Source of the DNA: Chloroflexota bacterium
GTDB taxonomy: Bacteria > Chloroflexota > Anaerolineae > Anaerolineales > Villigracilaceae
Length of the DNA: 64,000 bases
NCBI GenBank assembly: GCA_021414245.1
Contig: JAIOOU010000012.1
Span: 1-64,000, forward strand
Reading direction: 5' to 3'
Below the pieces are notes generated by a model. It was not told where the DNA came from, ran no database searches, and saw only the letters and a list, made by a program, of their open reading frames with translations. Within the stretch, counting starts at the first letter, position 1; each line of letters opens with the position of its first letter. This document shows positions 8,417 to 17,309 of the stretch, one piece after another. The position numbers and the translations under genes were made by a program.

Positions 8417-9469
8417 TTACCACAGATCCCCGACCGTGAAGCCGTTCGGGAACGGGTCGCCCGGGTCCAGCACGAATTGGTTGATGCCTGTGATCCAGGC
8501 CGTGCCGCCGATGGTCGGGACCACGGCTTGATACGGGCCGATGCGCGTTTCTTCGATCAGCCGGCCGGTAAACAGGGTCCCCAGGATGCCTTCATGGTAA
8601 AAATCCTGGTTTAATCCCAGCTGGCCTTTGGCATGCAGGACCGCCATCTTGGCGCACGTGCCGGTTCCGCATGGTGAACGATCGATCACGCCAGTCCAGG
8701 TGGCAGGCTTGTCCCAATCCAGTTCGCCCGTGGATACGGTCACTGCGTTCCTGCGCTGCGCCTTGGGATTCACAGGCGGACCGGAGAGCTGGCCGATGGT
8801 CGGGCCGACGATCTGCGGATTCAACGGATGAACGACCGGATATTGCTCGCGCGTGGCGGTCTTGATCATTTCGGTAATGCGCGTGATGTCGCGGCCCTCG
8901 TCCGGAGTGAGCTTTAACCCGAACTGGGCTGCATCTGCAATGGCATAGAACATGCCGCCCCAGGCCACATCCACAATGACCGTTCCAAGATGCGGCACTT
9001 CAACGTTGACGTCCAGATGAACCGCGAAGGCCGGGACGTTTTTGAAAGTGACCTGCGTGACCTTGCCATCCCTGCAGTCCGCGCGAATGCCCACCAGCCC
9101 GGCGGGCGCTTCAAGAATGAATTCGGTCAGCGGTTCGGTCATCGGGAGCATGCCGGTCTCCAGGAGAGTCGTCGCCACGCAGATCGTGTTCGTCCCGGAC
9201 ATGGGCGGATATTCGACCTGTTCCATGATGATAAAGCCGGCGTCCGCTTCGGGGTGGGTGGGCGGCAGGATGATGTTCGCGCACAAGGCGGGATATCCGC
9301 GCGGTTCGCGCAGCATGCGCAGGCGGATGTCGTCGTGATGCTGTTCGAAGTATTTCATCTTTTCGAACATGGTCTTGCCGGGCACGTCCAGGATCCCGCC
9401 GGTGATAACGCGGCCGGGTTCGCCGCAGGCGTGCAGGTCAACGGCAGTGATCGGGTTGGTGAGGCGCAT
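8417..9469 (-). CDS. Proline racemase superfamily enzyme (epimerase or 3-hydroxyproline dehydratase)
   Basis: A 350-residue cytosolic enzyme of the proline racemase superfamily, which includes proline racemase, 4-hydroxyproline epimerase and trans-3-hydroxy-L-proline dehydratase. The first catalytic position is Ser (PPMSGTNTIC) and the second is Cys (DRSPCGTGTC). A Ser/Cys pair is more typical of dehydratases and some epimerases than of true proline racemases. The ATG at 9469 is chosen because AAAGGAG lies just upstream; the open frame runs eight codons further. It is the last gene of the catabolic run, separated from the kinase by a dispersed repeat. Confidence 0.85.
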   Translation of the reverse strand: MRLTNPITAVDLHACGEPGRVITGGILDVPGKTMFEKMKYFEQHHDDIRLRMLREPRGYPALCANIILPPTHPEADAGFIIMEQVEYPPMSGTNTICVATTLLETGMLPMTEPLTEFILEAPAGLVGIRADCRDGKVTQVTFKNVPAFAVHLDVNVEVPHLGTVIVDVAWGGMFYAIADAAQFGLKLTPDEGRDITRITEMIKTATREQYPVVHPLNPQIVGPTIGQLSGPPVNPKAQRRNAVTVSTGELDWDKPATWTGVIDRSPCGTGTCAKMAVLHAKGQLGLNQDFYHEGILGTLFTGRLIEETRIGPYQAVVPTIGGTAWITGINQFVLDPGDPFPNGFTVGDLW

Positions 9470-9488
9470 GGGGTCTCCTTTAGAGCGT

Positions 9489-9524
9489 GTCACTCTGAGG
9501 GAGCGACGCGACCGAAGAGTCTCG
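9489..9524. repeat. Dispersed GTCA..TGAG-type repeat
   Basis: A GTCACTCTGAGGGAGCGACG copy continues into CCGAAGAGTCTCG between the FGGY kinase and the proline-racemase-family gene. It is related to the copy at 5942-5969. Similar repeats are common intergenic elements; no role is visible here. Confidence 0.55.
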
Positions 9525-9564
9525 GGTTTGGGGATAAAGATTCTTCGCTTTGTCCATCAAGGCG

Positions 9565-11136
9565 TCAACGATTCAATCTCTTATACACGCCCTTCATCTG
9601 CCTGTAAATGGATCGGAACACATCGAAGCGCTCGTCGTACAGCCGGCGGTGGGTTTGATCCGGGGCATAGGCCCTCCTGTAATGCACCAGTTTCGGAACA
9701 TCCCCGAATTTGATCTCGCCCAGTCCCACCGCGCCGATCCAGGCTGCACCGCGCGCGTTGGCGTAGACCGGTTCCTCGACCTGTTTGATCTCCAGGTCCA
9801 TCACGTCCGCGAAGATCTGGCACCATACATCCGACTGCGCGCCGCCCCCGACGATGTTGAGCGAGTGGACTTTTCGGCCCAGGAATTTTTCCACGGGCGC
9901 CATCAGCCATTTGGTGTTGAAGGCGATCCCCTCCAGAAATGCGCGGATGATATCCTCGCGCGTGTTGTTGAGCGAGAGATTGTACAACCCGGCGCGGAGC
10001 GTCTTGTCTTCCACCGGCGCGCGCTCGCCCCAGATCCACGGCGTGTAGATGACCCCGTTCGCGCCGGCCGGCACGCGCGCGGTGATTTTATCCAGCACCT
10101 TGAAAATATCCGGCACATCCGCCTCCTGCAGCAGTTCATCCTTGTGATAGATGATGTTGTCGCGCAGGAAGGTCAGGTTGCCGCCGGCCGTGGCCTGTAG
10201 GGCCGTCAATAAATATCTATCGGGCACCGCGCACGGAATGGACGCCAGGCTCGATCCGATGTCGGTTTTCTTGAACGGCACATGCGCCGCGATCCACGAA
10301 GAGGTGCCGATGTACAAGTGCGGTTGAAAATCCTGCACCGCCCCGGAGCCGATCGCGGCGGCGGTATTGTCGATCGAACCGGCCACCACTTTCACGTCCG
10401 TGGAGAGTCCGAGCGCGCCTGCCACGTCTGCTTTTAAATTGCCAACCACCGAGGAGCAGGCAATGATTTCCGGAAATTTGGCACGGTCGAGGCCCAGGCT
10501 GGAGATCAGGCCCTCGTTGTAATGAAGCGCATTCGGGTCGCGGTTATCCGTCACCCACGAGGTCACGATCGAATCAAAGGACGCCGCGCATTCACCGGTC
10601 AGCCGCAGGTTCATGTAATCCAGCACGTTCAGGAATTTATGGGTTTTTGCATAGATCTCCGGCTGGTTATCGCGGATCCACAGCATGTGACCGGCGGGGT
10701 CCTTGCCTCCCAGGTTGGGCATGCCGCCCGTCAACCGGATGAAGCGCAGGACTTTGACCAGGTCCGCGCCGTCGATGTTGATCCATCCGGCCAGTTGTTT
10801 TTTGAGCGGACCGGCTCCGCGCATATCCATCCATAGGATGCAATTGCTGAGGGCTTTTCCGTCCCGGTCGACCGGGATCGTGCCTTCGCCCTGCGTGGAG
10901 CAGCAGACAGCCCGGATCAGACTTGCCGAGGCCTGATTCTTCGCGATCAAGCGTTTTGCCGCCGATAAGAATCCGTTCCACCATTCGTCGGGGATTTGTT
11001 CGACGCCGCCGTCTGCCGTATGGATCAGGCGGACGGATTCGGTTTCCCAGCCCAGCACCTTGCCACTGACGCCGATCAGCGCAACTTTCATGCCGGAGGT
11101 GCCAAGGTCAACTGCCAGGATGAGGGGTTCGGTCAT
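9565..11136 (-). CDS. FGGY-family carbohydrate kinase
   Basis: A 523-residue ATP-dependent kinase of the xylulokinase/FGGY type. The phosphate-1 motif ILAVDLGTSGMKVALIG is at the N-terminus, and the C-terminal half has the LNIVGGGAQSDVWCQIFADV adenosine-binding segment. It phosphorylates a sugar, polyol or related compound; the substrate cannot be read. The frame continues 61 codons upstream through intergenic sequence, but GGAG lies ahead of the chosen ATG. Next to a class II aldolase it fits a kinase-then-aldolase catabolic route. Confidence 0.9.
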   Translation of the reverse strand: MTEPLILAVDLGTSGMKVALIGVSGKVLGWETESVRLIHTADGGVEQIPDEWWNGFLSAAKRLIAKNQASASLIRAVCCSTQGEGTIPVDRDGKALSNCILWMDMRGAGPLKKQLAGWINIDGADLVKVLRFIRLTGGMPNLGGKDPAGHMLWIRDNQPEIYAKTHKFLNVLDYMNLRLTGECAASFDSIVTSWVTDNRDPNALHYNEGLISSLGLDRAKFPEIIACSSVVGNLKADVAGALGLSTDVKVVAGSIDNTAAAIGSGAVQDFQPHLYIGTSSWIAAHVPFKKTDIGSSLASIPCAVPDRYLLTALQATAGGNLTFLRDNIIYHKDELLQEADVPDIFKVLDKITARVPAGANGVIYTPWIWGERAPVEDKTLRAGLYNLSLNNTREDIIRAFLEGIAFNTKWLMAPVEKFLGRKVHSLNIVGGGAQSDVWCQIFADVMDLEIKQVEEPVYANARGAAWIGAVGLGEIKFGDVPKLVHYRRAYAPDQTHRRLYDERFDVFRSIYRQMKGVYKRLNR

Positions 11137-11222
11137 TTTGGTTTCTCCAATGTTTTTACCGCGAAGATCATAAGAACGCAAAGAAAGGCGATGAAGAACT
11201 TGCGGCCATCTTGCGCTCCCGG

Positions 11223-12173
11223 TTATTTGGTTTGCCAGGGCAGTCTTGCCAGGTCCACATTGCCGCCGCTCAGGATGACGCCGATTTTGAGTCCGCTCAG
11301 ATCGATCTTTTTTTCCCACAGCACGCCGATCGCCACCGCGGAGGACGGCTCGATGATGATCTTTGCCCGTTCCCAGACGAATTTCATCGATTCGATAATA
11401 GCCTCCTCGCTGACGGTCACGATCTGCTCGACCCGCTGCTGAATGATCGGGAAGGTCAATGTGCCCAGCGAGGTCAGCAATCCGTCTGCGATGGTCTTCG
11501 GGTTTTCCGAAGGAATGATCCGGCCGGCCTTTAGGGACCGAAAAGCGTCATCGGCCATCTCAGGTTCGCCTGCAATGACCCGCGTGCCCTTTTTCAATTC
11601 GGTGGCCGCGATGGCCGTGCCGCTTAATAATCCGCCCCCGCCGACCGGCGCCAGGATGACATCCAGGTCGGGATGGTCCTCCAGCAATTCGAGCGCGGCT
11701 GTCCCCTGACCGGTGATCACGCGTTCATCATTGTATGGGTGTACGACCGTGGCGCCTGTTTCCTGTTGCACCCGGGCCAGTGTGGACTCGCGGGCTGCCA
11801 GGGTCGGTTCACAGAACGTGATGACTCCGCCGTAGCCCGCGACCGCCGCCTTTTTTACATCGGGAGCGTTGTCCGGCATCACGATATAGGCCGGGACCCC
11901 GCGCATTTTTGCGGCCAATGCCAGCGCCGCCGCGTGATTCCCCGAGGAATGGGTGCACACTCCCTGCGCGGCTTCCTGATCGCTTAAGGAAAAAACCGCA
12001 TTGCATGCGCCGCGGAATTTGAAGGCGCCCACCTTTTGCAGGTTCTCGCATTTGAGAAAGACCTGTGCGCCCACCTGATGATTCAGGCTTTGATTGGTCA
12101 GCACGGGCGTGCGGTGCGCGTAGGGGCGGATTCGTTCCGCGGCCGCGCGGATGTCATGCAAGGTGGGAGACAT
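11223..12173 (-). CDS. Serine/threonine dehydratase-like PLP enzyme
   Basis: A 316-residue fold-type II PLP enzyme. The Schiff-base lysine is in GAFKFRGACNAV (about K52), the substrate loop is SSGNHAAALALAAK and the phosphate-binding loop is GGGGLLSG. Length fits single-domain threonine dehydratases, serine racemase and 3-hydroxyaspartate dehydratase, with no C-terminal ACT domain, so a catabolic rather than isoleucine-feedback enzyme is likely. AAGGAC precedes the start. It follows the MFS gene by nine bases in the same run. Confidence 0.88.
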   Translation of the reverse strand: MSPTLHDIRAAAERIRPYAHRTPVLTNQSLNHQVGAQVFLKCENLQKVGAFKFRGACNAVFSLSDQEAAQGVCTHSSGNHAAALALAAKMRGVPAYIVMPDNAPDVKKAAVAGYGGVITFCEPTLAARESTLARVQQETGATVVHPYNDERVITGQGTAALELLEDHPDLDVILAPVGGGGLLSGTAIAATELKKGTRVIAGEPEMADDAFRSLKAGRIIPSENPKTIADGLLTSLGTLTFPIIQQRVEQIVTVSEEAIIESMKFVWERAKIIIEPSSAVAIGVLWEKKIDLSGLKIGVILSGGNVDLARLPWQTK

Positions 12174-12182
12174 GGCTTGTCC

Positions 12183-13397
12183 TTATTTATTTTGGATGAT
12201 TTCCTGCGGGTCTTTCATCTGCCAGATGAAGAAAAGACTGAAGACCAGCAAACCGGCCGCCACCAGCAGGGCGGGGGTGAAGGAACCATCCGAATTCTTC
12301 AGCGCTTCCATCAGGAACACAAAGACCACGGATGCCTGCCCAAACAATTGGATCAACCCGTTGGAGGTGCCTTCGGGCGTGGGATGGGTTACTTCGGCGG
12401 TGTATTGCATGATGACCGGCATGGCGCTCGTCAGGAAAAATCCCAGCACAAATGCGGACGAGAAGAGCAGGATCGAGGACGTGGCGAAGGTCAGGCCGAT
12501 CAGGCCCGGGATGGCACCAATGAACGCGATCAAAAGGAACACCTGTCGTTTGCGATATTTATCTGAAAACGCGGGGATGACCACCGCACCGATCACGCCG
12601 CCCACGATCATCAAGGCGCCGAGTGTGCCGGCATCCGTGGGCGTAAATCCGCGCGGACGAATGATGTTTTCCACCCAGGTGGTCACGCCGTTGAAGATTC
12701 CCAGGCCAACAAAGGTGATCGCCAGGCCGAACCAGAAGACTTTCACGGTCAGGGCGTGCTTCAAGCCGTCCAGCATCAGGGCACGGACTTCCTGTCCGGG
12801 CGGGCAGGGCGGGGTGGGCGGGGTCTCGCGTGAAATGATAATAAATAAAATTGCGGAAACTGCAGCGATGCCCCCATAATAGAACTGGATGGTGGAAATG
12901 GACAGGCTCTCCATCAGGACCGGGGTCAGGACCATGCCCAGGGCGGTCCCGACCAGACTGGCCAGAGTCACCATTCCAACGGCAGTGACGCGTTCCTCCA
13001 GCGCAAACCAGTTGGCCGGGACCTTTGTCCAGGTGTTGAGCAGAAACGGCTGGGCGGCGGCGATCCCGATCGTGCTCCACAGGACCAGCGTGTAATTCGT
13101 GCCCGCCATGCCGCGCAGGATCCCGAAGATCCCCATCATGACCGCGCCGATGCTGACCGCGGGCCGAAAGCCGTACGTATCGATCACCCACGAAACGGGA
13201 ATCGAGAGCGGGATGAACGCGATCATGAAGGACATGGACAACAGGCCGATCTGCAGGTCGTCGACGCCGTAAAATGCGGCTGCCGGACCCGTGATCGGCG
13301 CATACGAGATCCACAGGATCTGAATGGTGATGTTGACCAGCATGAAAACGGCCAGCACGGCCCAACGATATGGATAAACCTTATATTGTGTTGTCAT
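12183..13397 (-). CDS. MFS transporter
   Basis: A 404-residue inner-membrane protein with about twelve hydrophobic segments and a central cytoplasmic loop near residues 185-215, the major facilitator pattern. It lies inside the catabolic run and is likely the uptake system for its substrate; this is inference from position. AAGGAGC supports the start. The upstream gap to the hydroxyacid dehydrogenase carries a perfect hairpin repeat. Confidence 0.9.
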   Translation of the reverse strand: MTTQYKVYPYRWAVLAVFMLVNITIQILWISYAPITGPAAAFYGVDDLQIGLLSMSFMIAFIPLSIPVSWVIDTYGFRPAVSIGAVMMGIFGILRGMAGTNYTLVLWSTIGIAAAQPFLLNTWTKVPANWFALEERVTAVGMVTLASLVGTALGMVLTPVLMESLSISTIQFYYGGIAAVSAILFIIISRETPPTPPCPPGQEVRALMLDGLKHALTVKVFWFGLAITFVGLGIFNGVTTWVENIIRPRGFTPTDAGTLGALMIVGGVIGAVVIPAFSDKYRKRQVFLLIAFIGAIPGLIGLTFATSSILLFSSAFVLGFFLTSAMPVIMQYTAEVTHPTPEGTSNGLIQLFGQASVVFVFLMEALKNSDGSFTPALLVAAGLLVFSLFFIWQMKDPQEIIQNK

Positions 13398-13417
13398 GAA
13401 TGCTCCTTGTAAAGTTT

Positions 13418-13453
13418 ATGTCATTGTGAGGGGAAGGGCCCTCACAATGACAT
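13418..13453. repeat. Perfect intergenic hairpin, REP-like
   Basis: ATGTCATTGTGAGGG (13418-13432) is the exact reverse complement of CCCTCACAATGACAT (13439-13453), with a six-base loop. It shares the GTCATTGTGAG core with the other dispersed copies. It sits inside the operon between two genes and could stabilise or trim mRNA. Confidence 0.7.
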
Positions 13454-13462
13454 ATTTCGGGA

Positions 13463-14398
13463 TCAATATCCTCTTTCAAAATCCACTTGATATTTCAAGG
13501 GCCAGCCTTTATCGAATGATTTGTAATTCTCGATGAATAATTTCGTGATGTCTTCAGGCAGGCTGGGCGCGGCGGAATGAAAGGTCATCAGCAGGTTGGG
13601 CGTGGTCCAGAAGGGATGGTCCTTCGGGAGCGGCTCCCGTTCAAAGACATCCAACACCGCGGCCGCGATTTTGTTCCGGCTTAAAGCTTCGATCAGGGCG
13701 GATTCGTCCACTGCGGGTCCGCGGCCGACGTTCATGACAAGCGCATGGGCGGGCAGCGCGTTCAGAACATCTGCATTGACGATCTTGCGCGTGTCGTTTG
13801 TGTTGGGCAGGATGTTGACCAGGTAATCCAGGCCGTTTGCAAAATCCTGCAGCGAGGGCAAGCGGTCGGATTCGGATGGGTGAAAATACCGGTCCACATC
13901 CGGGCTGGATTCGCTGCTCCAGGTGTAGCCGTGGACTCGCATGCCGAAAAATTTTGCCGTGCGGGCCACCTCCAGGCCGATCGAACCGACCCCCAGCAGG
14001 CCGATTGTCTTTCCGCGCAGCGTGCCTGTATCGGAACCCTCCCAGTGGTTGCTTTTCTGGGCTTCTAGTTTTTGCAGGACCCTGCGTTCGTGCAGAAGCA
14101 GGTAGCCGATGACGTATTCCGACATCAGCCCCCCGAAGACGCCGCGCGCATTGGTAAGAATATAATTGCGGCGTAGTGCGGGGTCCAGCAAAGGCTCCAC
14201 CCCGGCCCAAATGGACTGCACCCAGGCCAGGGCGGGGAGCGAACCGAGCGCGGCCTTGACCCGGCTGGGTTCGCCCAGGGCGATATCCACATCCGGCGCG
14301 GGTTTCATCGCAAGCTCCAAATTAAGAAGCCGCGCTTCTTCGATCAAAGCGCGGTATTTGTTTTCATCGTCTGCAAGAATTAGGAGCTTGTGTCTCAT
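13463..14398 (-). CDS. D-2-hydroxyacid dehydrogenase
   Basis: A 311-residue NAD-dependent dehydrogenase. The Rossmann motif is GLLGVGSIGLEVARTAKFFG (about 135-154). The catalytic Arg is in VMNVGRGPAVDE, Glu in the ERE segment and His in MTFHSAAP. Members reduce 2-keto acids or oxidise D-2-hydroxy acids such as glycerate. The ATG at 14398 is chosen because it forms an ATGA overlap with the upstream stop and has GAAGGA at good spacing; an ATG two codons earlier touches the ribosome site. Confidence 0.88.
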   Translation of the reverse strand: MRHKLLILADDENKYRALIEEARLLNLELAMKPAPDVDIALGEPSRVKAALGSLPALAWVQSIWAGVEPLLDPALRRNYILTNARGVFGGLMSEYVIGYLLLHERRVLQKLEAQKSNHWEGSDTGTLRGKTIGLLGVGSIGLEVARTAKFFGMRVHGYTWSSESSPDVDRYFHPSESDRLPSLQDFANGLDYLVNILPNTNDTRKIVNADVLNALPAHALVMNVGRGPAVDESALIEALSRNKIAAAVLDVFEREPLPKDHPFWTTPNLLMTFHSAAPSLPEDITKLFIENYKSFDKGWPLKYQVDFERGY

Positions 14399-15837
14399 GC
14401 ACATTCCTTCAAGACGCTTTCGAACCGGTCAAGCGAGTCGTCGGTCACTTGGTCCGTGTCGGCCATCGAAGTATACATGCGCGAACCCGCCAGGGTAATG
14501 AGACCGTTGGCCATGTAGGCCGCGCCCATTTCCTCCATCATGTGCTTGCGGGGTTTGAGCCCCTTTGCCAGACGCAGGGGATGTTTGAAATCGAGCAGCA
14601 TGGTGCCGGCGGTCTCGAGATGGACGATCGATCCCTGATTGTAAGCGACGAAGGGCAGGGAATGTCTGTCAATGATGGCTTGCAAACCCCTCGTGAGTCT
14701 GTCGCCCGCCCGGCCAGCAATGACCGCTGCGTTGGTTCTTTCCATTTCGAGCAGGGCGTAATATCCCGCCACGCACGATAGCGGATTTGCCGAAAGGGTG
14801 CCGCCGATGTATGCGCGTTCGCCCGTGCCGCCAATGCCGGCTGCGAAGGTCGCGATCACGTCGCGCCGTCCACCGACGCCGCCCGCCATGGGATATCCGC
14901 CTGTGATGCACTTTCCAAAGACGGTCAGGTCGGGCTTTACATTGAAATAGCCCTGCGCGCCGCCCAGCCCCAGGCGAAAACCCGTGACCACTTCGTCGAA
15001 GATCAGCAGAGCGCCAAATTCATCGCACAGCTCGCGCACTTTTTGATTGAATTCATACGGAACGGGACGCGTCCCGCTTTCCGGCCCGACCGGTTCGACG
15101 ATCACCGCGGCGGTGCCACCCCGTACCCTGTTCAATAAAAGCTGACGTTTCAATGCCCCGAGAGCGTTCGGATAGAACTCACGCGTGGATGCGCTGGCGC
15201 CGCGCGGGACTCCCTTGGCTTCCAATCGTCCCGTGCCGGGGATGTGCAGGCCGTAGACCATCGAGTCACTCCAGCCGTGATAGGCCCCGCCGACTTTGAT
15301 GACGTATCTTTTCTTTGTGAACGTCCTGGCTGCGCGCACGGCTGCCATGACGCTTTCCGTGCCGGAACCCAGCATGCGGAACATCTCAATGGAAGGCATG
15401 AAACGCTGGATGAGTTGGGCAAGTTTTAATTCGTATTCATGAAACAAGCCGGTGACGGGCCCGCAGGTTTGCAGCATCTCGATCACCTTTTCACGCACGG
15501 GCGCATAATTGCTGCCGAGGATGGTCGGCCCGCCCGCCTGGAGAAAGTCGATGTATTGATTCCCATCCGCATCCCACAGGTGCGCGCCTTCGGCTTTTTC
15601 GATGGCGATCGGGAATGGATAATTGAAGGCGAGATTGTGCTGCACGCCGCCGGGGATGATCTGTTTGGCCTCACCGGTCAGTTGTTTGGAGCGCGCGCAT
15701 CGGATCTCGAAGTAATCGAGATATTCCTTCATCTTTTCGCGCCGCACGGGGCGGGGCGGCTGGCTGATCAGGTTTTCAAGTTTGGCGTAAACTTCTTCGA
15801 CATTTGGATATTCAGAGATGGCATAGGACTGGGTCAT
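14395..15837 (-). CDS. Glutamate-1-semialdehyde aminomutase-like class III aminotransferase
   Basis: A 480-residue fold-type I PLP enzyme related to glutamate-1-semialdehyde 2,1-aminomutase, with the RMLGSGTESVMAAVRAAR loop, LLIFDEVVTGFR and the PLP lysine in TVFGKCITGGYPMAG. It is longer than HemL (about 430), with an extra N-terminal 50 residues. The neighbours are catabolic, not haem genes, so it is probably an aminotransferase or aminomutase acting on a pathway intermediate rather than HemL. It overlaps the next gene by four bases. Confidence 0.85.
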   Translation of the reverse strand: MTQSYAISEYPNVEEVYAKLENLISQPPRPVRREKMKEYLDYFEIRCARSKQLTGEAKQIIPGGVQHNLAFNYPFPIAIEKAEGAHLWDADGNQYIDFLQAGGPTILGSNYAPVREKVIEMLQTCGPVTGLFHEYELKLAQLIQRFMPSIEMFRMLGSGTESVMAAVRAARTFTKKRYVIKVGGAYHGWSDSMVYGLHIPGTGRLEAKGVPRGASASTREFYPNALGALKRQLLLNRVRGGTAAVIVEPVGPESGTRPVPYEFNQKVRELCDEFGALLIFDEVVTGFRLGLGGAQGYFNVKPDLTVFGKCITGGYPMAGGVGGRRDVIATFAAGIGGTGERAYIGGTLSANPLSCVAGYYALLEMERTNAAVIAGRAGDRLTRGLQAIIDRHSLPFVAYNQGSIVHLETAGTMLLDFKHPLRLAKGLKPRKHMMEEMGAAYMANGLITLAGSRMYTSMADTDQVTDDSLDRFESVLKECA

Positions 15838-15874
15838 TTTATGTACCTGTGTTGGGGCGGATCGCGATGCGCTC

Positions 15875-16543
15875 TTACATTAATTCCGCAAATTTCTTTT
15901 CATCGGATCGCAATTTGGCAAAGGCAACTTCACGGATGGGAAGCGGGATCTTCGAAATCTTTTTTTCGGTCATGATCGCAAGCAGATAGGTCAGCGCGCA
16001 TTTTTCCAGCAGGGCCATGTTGTGGACGGCCTGTTCCATGCTGCCGCCGAAGACCAGCACGCCGTGATTCTGCAAGATGAAGGCATTGTTGTGATTCCTG
16101 ATCCCGGTCTTGACCGCGTTTTTGAGGAAGCCGGTCCCGGAAGGGGCGTAGGGGATGATGTCCACGCCCCGGCCCAGGTACCGGACCTGTTCATCGAACA
16201 AGGCCGGGATGGGCATTTTGATCAACGCCAGAGCGCTGGCGTAGGGCTGGTGGGTGTGGATGACGCACTGCACATCGGGCCGGTTCTGATACACAGCGGC
16301 ATGCATCCCGCTTTCAATGGACGGTTTCATGGCCCCTTCGATGAGACCGGCTTGATAGTCCAGAATGCAGATGTCTTCCGCCTGCATTTTGGCGTAATCG
16401 TAGCTGGATGGGGTGATGGCGAAGGCGTCCCTGCCGCGAATGCGTACGGAGATGTTGCCTTCGGTGGCTTTGAGATAGCCGCGCTCCAGCAGGGTGTGGC
16501 AGGTATTCACAACTTCCTGTTTATGAGATTGATATTCGGACAT
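15875..16543 (-). CDS. Class II aldolase/adducin family protein
   Basis: A 222-residue zinc-dependent aldolase of the fuculose-phosphate/ribulose-phosphate epimerase family. TEGNISVR is the substrate-phosphate loop, ESGMHAAVY carries the catalytic Glu and VIHTHQPYASAL carries two zinc-binding His; a third His is in FILQNHGVLVFG. It probably cleaves a phosphorylated ketose or acid made by the FGGY kinase. As the first gene of the run it faces the TetR regulator. AAAGGA precedes its ATG. Confidence 0.9.
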   Translation of the reverse strand: MSEYQSHKQEVVNTCHTLLERGYLKATEGNISVRIRGRDAFAITPSSYDYAKMQAEDICILDYQAGLIEGAMKPSIESGMHAAVYQNRPDVQCVIHTHQPYASALALIKMPIPALFDEQVRYLGRGVDIIPYAPSGTGFLKNAVKTGIRNHNNAFILQNHGVLVFGGSMEQAVHNMALLEKCALTYLLAIMTEKKISKIPLPIREVAFAKLRSDEKKFAELM

Positions 16544-16616
16544 GCTGAAATCCTTTTTTAGGTATGAAACGCGCCGGGATACTTTTTGGTTTCCCTGCGG
16601 ACCGGCGGTAAATATT

Positions 16617-16661
16617 CTTGACAGCAGAATAATTATTACCTATAATCTTTACAGTGTCAAG
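16617..16661 (+). promoter_or_regulatory. Consensus promoter within an inverted repeat
   Basis: TTGACA (16618-16623) and TATAAT (16641-16646) are separated by 17 bases, a perfect sigma-70-type promoter for the TetR gene. The perfect arms CTTGACA (16617-16623) and TGTCAAG (16655-16661) flank it, and the palindrome AATAATTATT (16628-16637) lies in the spacer. These are good candidates for the TetR operator, controlling both divergent units. Confidence 0.75.
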
Positions 16662-16675
16662 ATTGAGAGCACAGC

Positions 16676-17278
16676 ATGCCTAAAAAGAAATCCTATCATC
16701 ATGGTGACCTGAAGAATGCGCTGATCAAGGCGGGCGTGGAGATTCTCGCGAAAGACGGCGTGAGCGGACTGTCCCTGCGCAAGGTGGCGGGCCGGGCGGG
16801 CGTCAGTCATTCCGCGCCCTATTCCCATTTCGCAGATAAACAGGCGCTGATCGCCGCAATTTCCACCGAAGGGTTTCGTCAACTGTATGAGCGGGAGAGC
16901 ACGGTGGCGGACCTTTATGCGGACCAGCCGTCGAAACAATTGATCGAGGCCGCCTGGGCGTATGTTCAGTTTGCGATGGATGACCCCGATCGGTTCAAGG
17001 TCATGTTTTCGGCGGTTCTGGAGAAGGAAAAGGAATATCCCGAGTTCGTCTCTGAATCACAAAGGAACTTTCAGCTTGTCAGAAGAATCATCGAGGCGAA
17101 TCAGGCTGCGGGCGTCCTGCGAAGCGGGCCGTCCGATCTGATCGCCCTGTCAGCCTGGGGGATTGTGCATGGGTTCGTGATGTTGTGGCTCGAAGGTCAG
17201 ATCTCCCACGCAGTTCTGGAGAAGAGCAGCCTGCGGGAACTGGTGGAATTCCAGCTTAGACAGATCATGCTCGATTAG
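16676..17278 (+). CDS. TetR/AcrR family transcriptional regulator
   Basis: A 200-residue repressor-type regulator. The N-terminal helix-turn-helix is at about 10-58 (LSLRKVAGRAGVSHSAPYSHFADK). The C-terminal ligand domain is of the WHG type, with IVHGFVMLWLEGQ near residue 163. It is divergent from the seven-gene catabolic run, so it probably controls that run and itself from the intergenic inverted repeats. It could also act on the downstream fumarylacetoacetase pair. Confidence 0.92.
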   Translation: MPKKKSYHHGDLKNALIKAGVEILAKDGVSGLSLRKVAGRAGVSHSAPYSHFADKQALIAAISTEGFRQLYERESTVADLYADQPSKQLIEAAWAYVQFAMDDPDRFKVMFSAVLEKEKEYPEFVSESQRNFQLVRRIIEANQAAGVLRSGPSDLIALSAWGIVHGFVMLWLEGQISHAVLEKSSLRELVEFQLRQIMLD

Positions 17279-17309
17279 ACGAAATCATTTCGGACTATAA
17301 TTATGCGGT

